The translations under genes were made by a program, and so were the position numbers. From positions 1 to 7,479 of the forward strand of contig CAJOLM010000052.1 of the NCBI GenBank assembly GCA_905235355.1: 7,479 nt of DNA. The letters run 5' to 3'. The notes beneath the pieces were generated by a model. It did not search any database. It worked only from the letters and a program-made list of their open reading frames with translations, and was not told the origin of the DNA. This DNA is from an uncultured Elusimicrobiales bacterium (GTDB lineage: Bacteria; Elusimicrobiota; Elusimicrobia; Elusimicrobiales; Elusimicrobiaceae). Below are positions 1 to 5,226 of the stretch, piece by piece (the stretch's first letter is position 1; every line of letters starts with the position of its first letter).

Positions 1-4
1 TTTT

Positions 5-7
5 CAT
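5..7 (-). other. Possible start codon of a leftward gene that runs out of the window
   Basis: On the minus strand an ATG at 7-5 is followed by AAAA and then the window ends. A purine-rich GGGAG lies 3 nt upstream, closer than a usual Shine-Dalgarno spacing. The ATG directly follows the TAA of a 16-codon open frame (58-8). Nothing of the encoded protein is visible, so this is only a hint that another leftward gene follows tolB. Confidence 0.2.
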
Positions 8-58
8 TTACTCCCACCATCGATGCAAGGAAAAGAAGATATAGGCTTTTGCATTCAT

Positions 59-78
59 CCCCAGGCTCCCGCCTGGGG
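59..78 (-). terminator. GC-rich stem-loop downstream of tolB, possible terminator
   Basis: CCCCAGGC and GCCTGGGG form a perfect 8-bp stem around a 4-nt loop, starting 29 nt beyond the tolB stop. The position suits the end of the pal-cpoB-tolB transcript. Neither strand has a T-tract after the stem, so it is not a canonical intrinsic terminator. It could instead be a factor-assisted stop, an mRNA 3' end stabiliser, or an intercistronic hairpin if a gene follows at position 7. Confidence 0.4.
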
Positions 79-107
79 TGTCCTGTAAGGTACTCAAAAG
101 TCTTGCC

Positions 108-1409
108 TTAAAAGGACCAGTGCGGTGTGAACGTATTGCCCGGCAAATCCGCCACCAGGTGCGGCGCGCTGCCGTCAGAGTCCATCACATACAATTTACG
201 CCGCCCATCCTCGCGCGTGCTGGTAAAAGCGATAAAGCGTCCGTCGGGCGACCACGTCGGGTCTTCGTTAGAGCCAGCATCCGTGGTTAAGCGGCGCAGC
301 TGCGTGCCCGTCAAGTCCACCAGGAAGATATCAAACGGATGATAGGCCGATTCACGTCCGGCAAACACAATCCACTCCCCGGTAGGCGACCACTGCGGGC
401 TGTCCGACCAGTTGAAATCTTTGGTCAGCGGCCGGGTTTGTCCGGTGGCCAAATCCATTACATAAATTTGCGGATTGCCCGCGCGGTTAGACACAAAGGT
501 AATAAATTTTCCGTCGGGCGAATAAGATGGCGAGCCGTCTACCGACTGGCGGTTGGTGATTTGTTTTTTCTCGCCTGTCTCCAAATTATAAATGTAAATG
601 CTCGGGTTCGGCCCTTTGGAGCTGGTAAACACTAGCGCCTTGCCGTCCGGCGACACACCGCCAATGAGCGACAGGCCGTTGCGGATAATGACCGGGGCGA
701 TTTTGCCTGCTTTTAAGTCAATAGCAAAAATGTCCGGGTTTCTGTAGCGATAAGTCGTGTAATAAATACGTCCGTCTTTGCTCCAGCGCGGCAGCAGGGA
801 AATACTGCGGTCATTAGTTAACTTTTTCAGATTTTCCCCGTCGTAATCCACCACATAAATTTCTTTATGCTTGGTGGAATTATTGGCAAAAGCAATCTTG
901 GTAGAAGCAATACCGCGCTTGCCGGTTAAGGTCTGCGTAATTTGGTCTGCCGCAATGTGCGCAAGCAAGCGCAACGTGCTGTCTGTTCCTTTAAATGCTT
1001 TGCCAAACACGGCCCGTTGTGATGCTACATCATACACATAAATTTTAATTGTGTAATACGGCGCGTCATACGAAATATCACCGCTGATTAAATAGTTCGC
1101 GCGCTGCGCGTCCCACGCTTTTACGCTGCCTTTAATATCTTTGGAATCAAAGGCCGGGCCGTCTTGCAACACGTCAAAATACCGCGCGTATAAAATATCG
1201 GCACGCAAGGTATCATAAATTATTTGCGCGGCAGCAGCGGTTTCCCCGTGCGTGACAAAATCCGGCATGGCAATAGAAGGCAAATGCTTGCCGTTGGCAG
1301 CGGTAGTAATACCGATATATACGTCGGTTTTAGCCGGGGCCGCCCACAACCACGCCCCGCCACATACTACCAAAGTAACGAGTAATAAAGTAGCAATTTT
1401 TTTCATCAT
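108..1409 (-). CDS. tolB: TolB, periplasmic beta-propeller of the Tol-Pal system
   Basis: TolB is a soluble periplasmic protein that binds Pal and, in well-studied species, TolA. It helps recruit Pal to the division site for outer-membrane constriction. The 433-aa product has the usual family length. It starts with a Sec signal peptide (MMKK, hydrophobic to about residue 22, AxA site A24-P25-A26). The N-terminal D1 domain follows at about 28-160, including IAMPDF at 46-51. A six-bladed propeller then runs to the end. Its repeated signature is visible at PRWSKDG (207-213), GVSPDG (251-256), PSYSPDG (294-300), PQWSPTG (338-344), PTWSPDG (384-390) and a closing PHWSF (429-433). Each blade contains an Ix(V/I)xDL-like strand, for example IYVMDL and IFLVDL. 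The ATG lies 1 nt after the cpoB stop (TAATATG) with no good Shine-Dalgarno, so translational coupling is likely. A second ATG follows directly, so the start could be at 1406. Family assignment is firm. Confidence 0.96.
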   Translation of the reverse strand: MMKKIATLLLVTLVVCGGAWLWAAPAKTDVYIGITTAANGKHLPSIAMPDFVTHGETAAAAQIIYDTLRADILYARYFDVLQDGPAFDSKDIKGSVKAWDAQRANYLISGDISYDAPYYTIKIYVYDVASQRAVFGKAFKGTDSTLRLLAHIAADQITQTLTGKRGIASTKIAFANNSTKHKEIYVVDYDGENLKKLTNDRSISLLPRWSKDGRIYYTTYRYRNPDIFAIDLKAGKIAPVIIRNGLSLIGGVSPDGKALVFTSSKGPNPSIYIYNLETGEKKQITNRQSVDGSPSYSPDGKFITFVSNRAGNPQIYVMDLATGQTRPLTKDFNWSDSPQWSPTGEWIVFAGRESAYHPFDIFLVDLTGTQLRRLTTDAGSNEDPTWSPDGRFIAFTSTREDGRRKLYVMDSDGSAPHLVADLPGNTFTPHWSF

Positions 1410-1410
1410 A

Positions 1411-2091
1411 TTATTTTAATTTGGTCAGTTCTTCTTTGGCCAGGCGCGCTTCGGGCGTGCGGCCAAATTCTTGCACGATAGATTGCAAATAGCGTTTGGC
1501 TTCTTCTTTTTTGCCAAGCGGCACAATGCTGCGCGCGTATTTCAAACGTGCGGTAGGGATATTTTTACTTTTTGGAAATTTTTGCAACACGGTTGCATAC
1601 GCCACAGCCGCCGGTTTATATTCATTTTGCGTGGCATAGGTATCACCTAAATAAATATAGGCTTGCTCAATATTTTCTCCCTCGGGATATTTGTCAATAT
1701 AGAGCTTAAAGCCGCTTTCGGCCATGTCATAGGCTTGCTTATTTAAATGATTTTTAGCTTCGTTAAAAATTTCAGAGGGTAACAGTGCGGGCGCGCTGGC
1801 TTCGGCACTTTGGTTACTGCGCACCGAGGCATTGATATCGTCTAATTTGCTAGACAGCGTCACAATTTGCCCGTCCAGCTGCGACAGATTTTCATTAGAT
1901 ACAGACAGGTTTTGATTTAGTTCGTCCATTTTGCTGGCCAGCTCTGCCTGATTGGCCTGCATAATGGAAATAGTGTCATTTAATTCTTTGAGCTGCAACT
2001 TGAGCGTACCCATATCGCGCTCGCTGGCGATGCAGCCGGACAACAAAAGGCCCAAACCGCCTAAACAAAGTATTTGGATTTTTCTGTTCAT
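1411..2091 (-). CDS. cpoB: CpoB/YbgF-like Tol-Pal accessory protein, here a lipoprotein
   Basis: CpoB (YbgF) is the TPR protein of the Tol-Pal cluster. In E. coli it links Tol-Pal activity to peptidoglycan synthesis by PBP1B during division. This 226-aa protein has the family layout: an N-terminal coiled coil at about 27-92, rich in L/I heptads with Q/N/S, a short Ala/Ser linker, and three TPR-like units at about 105-138, 142-175 and 179-213 with the characteristic KYPEGE and KFPKSK turns. The N-terminus carries a lipobox LSGC with Cys20 as the lipidated residue. The residue after it is Ile, not Asp, so sorting to the outer membrane is expected. E. coli CpoB is soluble, so lipidation is a difference, although tethered versions would fit the function. 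The stop lies 1 nt from tolB, and pal is 27 nt upstream. A GGAGG at 2106-2102, 10 nt from the ATG, supports this start. Confidence 0.9.
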   Translation of the reverse strand: MNRKIQILCLGGLGLLLSGCIASERDMGTLKLQLKELNDTISIMQANQAELASKMDELNQNLSVSNENLSQLDGQIVTLSSKLDDINASVRSNQSAEASAPALLPSEIFNEAKNHLNKQAYDMAESGFKLYIDKYPEGENIEQAYIYLGDTYATQNEYKPAAVAYATVLQKFPKSKNIPTARLKYARSIVPLGKKEEAKRYLQSIVQEFGRTPEARLAKEELTKLK

Positions 2092-2109
2092 ACGGTTCGG
2101 GCCTCCGAA
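2092..2109 (-). promoter_or_regulatory. cpoB ribosome binding site within a small hairpin
   Basis: The minus-strand GGAGG (2106-2102) is the Shine-Dalgarno of cpoB, 10 nt before the ATG. It falls inside a 5-bp inverted repeat, TTCGG (2109-2105) and CCCGAA (2101-2096), so part of the site can be paired and part looped out. The stem is short, and any effect on translation is an inference. Confidence 0.45.
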
Positions 2110-2118
2110 TTAAAACAA

Positions 2119-2622
2119 TTAGTTAGCCGTCAAGATCGTATCAGCGCGGCGATTCTTGGCCCAGCAGGCTTGCGTATTTTCATAGCAAACCGGTTTTTCT
2201 TTACCATAAGAAACGGTGCTGATGTTGGCCGCGGGGATACCCAAGCGGACATAGTAATCTTTGACTTCGTTGGCGCGTTTTTCGCCCAAGGCAATGTTGT
2301 AAGCGATGGTACCGCGATCGTCGCAGCTACCTTCTACCACTACATTGTAGTTGCCGCCGGCAGCTTTAATAGCTTTGGCGTTGGCTTCTACTACTTTGCG
2401 GGCTTCAGCTGTTAAGGTAGCTTTGTCCAAAGCAAAGTGCACTACGCCCAAAGATACTTGGGCCGGAACAGATTCCGTAATAGTGGTTTCTTCCAGCACC
2501 ATTTCAGTGGTGGTGCCATTAGCCAACAAGTCAGCGTTGGCGTCGTCCTTGACGTTCTTTTTGCAGGCGCTTACGCCGGCAGCCAAGGCAATGATTAAGG
2601 TTACTTTCAACAAGTTTTTCAT
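2119..2622 (-). CDS. pal: Pal, peptidoglycan-associated outer-membrane lipoprotein
   Basis: Pal anchors the outer membrane by binding meso-diaminopimelate-type peptidoglycan through an OmpA-like domain, and it cycles between peptidoglycan and TolB. The 167-aa product has a lipoprotein signal with lipobox VSAC (Cys20). Lys follows the Cys, which favours outer-membrane sorting. A Thr/Glu-rich linker spans about 25-55 and the OmpA-like domain about 57-164. Conserved blocks are VEGSCDDRG (96-104), YNIALGEKRAN (108-118), VSYGKEKP (137-144) and KNRRAD (156-161). Asp101 and Arg116 are the expected peptidoglycan contacts. The first block has Ser-Cys where E. coli Pal has His-Ala. Two more Cys (146 and 153) lie in the loop before NRR. 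GGAG (2636-2633), 10 nt upstream, supports the start. The gene has its own promoter and leads the pal-cpoB-tolB unit. Confidence 0.97.
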   Translation of the reverse strand: MKNLLKVTLIIALAAGVSACKKNVKDDANADLLANGTTTEMVLEETTITESVPAQVSLGVVHFALDKATLTAEARKVVEANAKAIKAAGGNYNVVVEGSCDDRGTIAYNIALGEKRANEVKDYYVRLGIPAANISTVSYGKEKPVCYENTQACWAKNRRADTILTAN

Positions 2623-2668
2623 TGATGTCTTTCTCCGTAATACTGCGTATGGTTTTTTCTACCTATAA

Positions 2669-2698
2669 ATAATAGCAGACTTTGGGCTACACGGTCAA
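2669..2698 (-). promoter_or_regulatory. Sigma70-type promoter for pal-cpoB-tolB
   Basis: On the minus strand TTGACC (2698-2693) and TATTAT (2674-2669) are separated by 18 bp, each hexamer one base from the sigma70 consensus. A start site near 2662 is predicted, giving a leader of about 40 nt that contains GGAG at 2636-2633. A 5-bp inverted repeat, AACCC and GGGTT (2697-2713), overlaps the -35 box and could be an operator, but it is too short to press. The position in the 113-bp gap suggests that pal-cpoB-tolB can be expressed separately from mazG. Confidence 0.75.
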
Positions 2699-2735
2699 CC
2701 CGCTTTTAGGGTTAGAGCCCGGCAGCGCAGCTTGT

Positions 2736-3119
2736 TTATTTCCCTTCTCTTTCTTTTTGTTTCATTTCGCGCCAGACAGAGAGCGCTTCCTCTGCGCTGA
2801 GTGCTTTGGCATGGTCGCCAAACACGTGCGGGTGGCGGCGGTGCAATTTTTCGTCTAAATACTCAATCACGTCCTCTATACCGAATTTCCCTTCCTCTTT
2901 GGCAATTTGCGCGTTCATTAATACTTGCAAAAGCACGTCACCCAGTTCCTCTTTCATATTTTCATCATCTTTTTTTTCTATGGCTTCAATCAGCTCTTGG
3001 CTTTCGTTTTGCAAGCATTTAATCAAAGATTCATGCGTCTGCTTTTTATCCCATGGGCAGCCGTCCGGCCCGCGCAGCGTGGCGATAGTTTGCACTAAAT
3101 GTTCAAATTTTTCCTTCAT
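2736..3119 (-). CDS. mazG: MazG-family nucleoside triphosphate pyrophosphohydrolase, single domain
   Basis: MazG enzymes hydrolyse (d)NTPs to the monophosphate and pyrophosphate, cleaning aberrant nucleotides from the pool and in E. coli also influencing ppGpp levels. The 127-aa protein shows the family entry block GCPWDKKQTHESL (20-32). It also has the Mg-binding ExxE...ExxD motif, E39-S-Q-E42 and E58-L-G-D61. A further helix carries HRRHPHVFGD. It corresponds to one MazG domain, whereas E. coli MazG has two in about 263 aa. An in-frame ATG at 3143 would add eight residues. I prefer 3119 because GGAGGGAG lies just upstream of it and the only good -10 box (TATAAT, 3151-3146) would start the transcript near 3139, inside that extension. 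The gene lies upstream of pal on the same strand and is divergent from the gene at 3151. Confidence 0.93.
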   Translation of the reverse strand: MKEKFEHLVQTIATLRGPDGCPWDKKQTHESLIKCLQNESQELIEAIEKKDDENMKEELGDVLLQVLMNAQIAKEEGKFGIEDVIEYLDEKLHRRHPHVFGDHAKALSAEEALSVWREMKQKEREGK

Positions 3120-3120
3120 A

Positions 3121-3128
3121 CTCCCTCC
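3121..3128 (-). promoter_or_regulatory. Strong Shine-Dalgarno deciding the mazG start
   Basis: The minus-strand sequence GGAGGGAG ends 1 nt before the ATG at 3119. Its GGAGG core is 4 nt away. The alternative ATG at 3143 has no such site, so initiation at 3119 is favoured. Confidence 0.7.
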
Positions 3129-3133
3129 AAAAA

Positions 3134-3142
3134 TGCTATACA
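3134..3142 (+). promoter_or_regulatory. Candidate extended -10 promoter for the gene at 3151
   Basis: TGCTATACA matches an extended -10 element (TGn plus TATACA, with the hexamer at 3137-3142). No good -35 is visible, which extended -10 promoters tolerate. Transcription would start near 3149, only one or two bases before the ATG at 3151. No Shine-Dalgarno precedes that ATG, so a nearly leaderless mRNA would fit. This is inferred from motifs only. Confidence 0.4.
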
Positions 3143-3145
3143 TTT

Positions 3146-3151
3146 ATTATA
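3146..3151 (-). promoter_or_regulatory. Consensus -10 box for leftward mazG transcription
   Basis: The minus strand reads TATAAT, a perfect -10 hexamer. No convincing -35 is visible at 16-18 bp. The predicted start site near 3139 would give mazG a leader of about 20 nt holding its Shine-Dalgarno. The box overlaps the ATG of the divergent gene. Confidence 0.45.
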
Positions 3152-4497
3152 TGAAAATAAAAACAATTCTTTGCCTAACGGCTTTTTTGATGTTGTTGTC
3201 TGTTCCCTGCCTGTTTGCGCAGGTGACCGTGGTAAAACAAGACGGTGCCAAAATTTATTTGGACACTTCTGATTTTAATCGCACGGTATCGGTCGGCGAT
3301 ACTTTTAAAGTAATCGTCTCACAAGAAAAACTGACCAACCCTAAAACGGGCAAAGACCTGGGGCTTATCAATCATTACTCCAGCGAAGGGAAAATTGTAG
3401 AAGTGCAACCCCTTTACGCTATCGGACAAATACCCGGGCGCGCCACTTTTACCCCGGGGCAAGAGGCCGTTATTGAATCTGCTGCGGTAGTTGCTACGCC
3501 TGCCGCTACAGTAACCAACACCGCCGCCCAAGCAGCCGCTTCGGATGCTCCGGCCACTCCGGTTTCTAACCGCAAAATCAAAACTTACAATGCATTGGAG
3601 CGCGAAATTATCAGCGCGGTGCAAGCCGATATTTCCGCCCATCCCGGCGAAGAAATTGCCGCGCTGGACACCAAGGGAAATGTGCTGCTTTACACCGCTG
3701 ACGGCAACACGCTGCAAGAGCTGGCCTCCCATAAATTAACCGCCGGGCTGAAGCCCATTACCCTGTCTGCCAAAGACGAAATGGATAGCGGTTACGCGCA
3801 ATTATTTGTCGTTGCTTATAAAGAAAACGAGCAAAAAATTACCACGCTTGTATTAGACGTGCAAGACAATGAATTTAAGCAAATTGCCGCGCTGCCGTAT
3901 TTCGTCAAAGAATTAGGCTGCGACGACGATAAAGATTTATACGCGCAAAAACCTTTTATCAGTGGCGTAAACCCCGGCGATGCACACGAGCTGGACTATG
4001 AAAAAGGCCGCTTTGAATTAGACAAAGATGCCTTCTCTACGCGCAATAACTGGCTAACCGGCATCAACCGATATGAAATCCAAAATAAAGAAACGGACAA
4101 TTTAGTTTACACCTCCTCTAACGGACGTTTGCGCATGCAGCTGCAAAACGGCAAATATGTAGATAGCCCGGCCCTGTTCGCAACGGCCCCAAATCGTGTA
4201 AAATATAAACAGAAAATCGTTTCTTTCTATCCGGCTGTGCAAGTGTACGGCCCCGAAGGGCGCGCGACTTTGGCAGCGGTACAAAATAAAACTACCCTGG
4301 GTCTGCTGTCCCAACAATTTGGACAATATAAAGGCAGCAAATTGCATTTCTTGTCCTATGAAAACGGCAGCTTGAACATAACAGAAACGCTGGAATTAAA
4401 CGGTTTTTTGTATGATACCAGCTGCACCGCACGCGGTATTTTAGCCCCACAAGTTTTATCCAGCGGGCAAACGGTACTGACGGAAATTTACAGATAA
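3151..4497 (+). CDS. Secreted protein with FlgT-C-like domain and propeller-like C-terminal region
   Basis: This is a 448-aa exported protein I cannot name. A Sec signal peptide spans 1-23 (MKIK, hydrophobic core, cleavage after CLFA). Residues 25-108 resemble the FlgT C-terminal/SH3-like domain of envelope proteins: DGAKIYLD, SVGDTFKV, LTNPKTGKDLG, then GKIVEVQPLYAIGQI. An Ala/Thr/Val/Pro-rich linker covers about 109-140. Residues 145-448 are beta-rich and recall degenerate FG-GAP/VCBS propeller blades (EEIAALDTKGNVLLYTADG at 167-185, LFVVAYKENEQKITTLVLD at 218-236, ALPYFVKELG at 247-256), without clear DxDxDG calcium loops. The product is probably periplasmic or surface-exposed, but its function is unknown. 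The reading frame stays open upstream to 2806. That part is antisense to mazG, and the signal peptide fixes the start at 3151. It lies 30 nt before thyX, so co-transcription is likely. Domain likeness is from memory of sequence patterns; fold assignment is moderate. Confidence 0.85.
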   Translation: MKIKTILCLTAFLMLLSVPCLFAQVTVVKQDGAKIYLDTSDFNRTVSVGDTFKVIVSQEKLTNPKTGKDLGLINHYSSEGKIVEVQPLYAIGQIPGRATFTPGQEAVIESAAVVATPAATVTNTAAQAAASDAPATPVSNRKIKTYNALEREIISAVQADISAHPGEEIAALDTKGNVLLYTADGNTLQELASHKLTAGLKPITLSAKDEMDSGYAQLFVVAYKENEQKITTLVLDVQDNEFKQIAALPYFVKELGCDDDKDLYAQKPFISGVNPGDAHELDYEKGRFELDKDAFSTRNNWLTGINRYEIQNKETDNLVYTSSNGRLRMQLQNGKYVDSPALFATAPNRVKYKQKIVSFYPAVQVYGPEGRATLAAVQNKTTLGLLSQQFGQYKGSKLHFLSYENGSLNITETLELNGFLYDTSCTARGILAPQVLSSGQTVLTEIYR

Positions 4498-4527
4498 TAC
4501 GGGTTTCACCCGGCACAGGAGACAAAC

Positions 4528-5214
4528 GTGGAAAACGAAAATACGATTCATTTGTTAGATAAAGGCTTTGTGCGCCTGATTGATTTTATGGGCGGAGATA
4601 ACCGCGTGGTCAGCTCGGCCCGCGTGTCTTTTGGCGGTACTTCTAAAGGAGAAGAACGCGACCGCGGACTGATTAAATATTTGCTGGAGCACCAACATCA
4701 CACGCCGTTTGAACATTGTTATTTTCAGTTCCACATTTGCTGCCCGATTTATGTCGCGCGCCAATGGATGCGCCACCGCTGGGGCTCCTATAATGAAATC
4801 AGCGCGCGCTATACGCAAGTGAAAGACGAATTTTATATCCCGTCGGAATTTCGCGGTCAGGATATCAAAAACCGCCAAGGCTCCGTCGCGGCGGACTTTG
4901 ACAACAAAGCCCTGCGCAAATTGTACGAAGACAGCGTGGAAGCTTCCTTCGCCGCGTACAATAAACTGATTGAAGCCGGTGTGGCGCGCGAAATGGCGCG
5001 CGGCGTGCTGCCCGTGTGCCAATATACCCAATTTTATTGGAGCGTAAACGCCCGCAGCTTGCTCAATTTCTTGCAACTGCGCACCGACGGACACGCCCAG
5101 TATGAAATCCGCGTCTATGCAGATGCGATTGCCCAAATTTTCAAAGAAAAAATGCCGTGGTCCTGGGAAGCTTTTGAAGCGTTAAATAAAAAGCTACCGC
5201 TGACCGCCGCATAA
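4528..5214 (+). CDS. thyX: ThyX, flavin-dependent thymidylate synthase
   Basis: ThyX makes dTMP from dUMP using methylenetetrahydrofolate, FAD and NADPH. It releases tetrahydrofolate directly, so it does not depend on dihydrofolate reductase as ThyA does. The 228-aa product has the usual length. The diagnostic RHRx7S motif is RHRWGSYNEIS (82-92), followed by ARY. HTPFEH (58-63) and the C-terminal blocks ARGVLPVCQYT (157-167), NARSLLNFLQLR (174-185) and HAQYEIR (189-195) supply FAD and dUMP contacts. Arg176 is the expected substrate-binding arginine. The start codon is GTG, chosen because AGGAG (4517-4521) is 6 nt upstream and no better start lies nearby. It ends with tandem stops (TAATAA), 12 nt before glgC, so the two are probably co-transcribed. 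All key motif residues are intact. Confidence 0.97.
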   Translation: MENENTIHLLDKGFVRLIDFMGGDNRVVSSARVSFGGTSKGEERDRGLIKYLLEHQHHTPFEHCYFQFHICCPIYVARQWMRHRWGSYNEISARYTQVKDEFYIPSEFRGQDIKNRQGSVAADFDNKALRKLYEDSVEASFAAYNKLIEAGVAREMARGVLPVCQYTQFYWSVNARSLLNFLQLRTDGHAQYEIRVYADAIAQIFKEKMPWSWEAFEALNKKLPLTAA

Positions 5215-5226
5215 TAAGGAGAAAAT

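Noticed and set aside
2074..2668. Rightward open frames opposite pal (2074-2415 and 2351-2668)
   Set aside because: They are antisense to a well-conserved pal gene and resemble random hydrophobic read-through.
3120..3143. Longer mazG start at 3143, adding MYSIFGGS
   Set aside because: It has no Shine-Dalgarno, whereas GGAGGGAG precedes the ATG at 3119, and the likely transcript start lies inside the extension.
2806..3150. In-frame upstream extension of the gene at 3151, making a 563-residue open frame from 2806
   Set aside because: The extension is entirely antisense to mazG, has Ser/Phe/Cys-rich low-quality composition, and would bury an evident signal peptide that begins at 3151.
4500..4512. 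Small inverted repeat CGGGT-TTC-ACCCG between the gene at 3151 and thyX
   Set aside because: A 5-bp stem with a 3-nt loop and no T-tract is too weak for a terminator. The 30-nt gap and thyX Shine-Dalgarno fit an ordinary operon junction.
4555..5136. 193-codon open frame antisense to thyX
   Set aside because: It lies wholly within a clear thyX with intact motifs, has no Shine-Dalgarno or recognisable domain, and is a by-product of codon composition.
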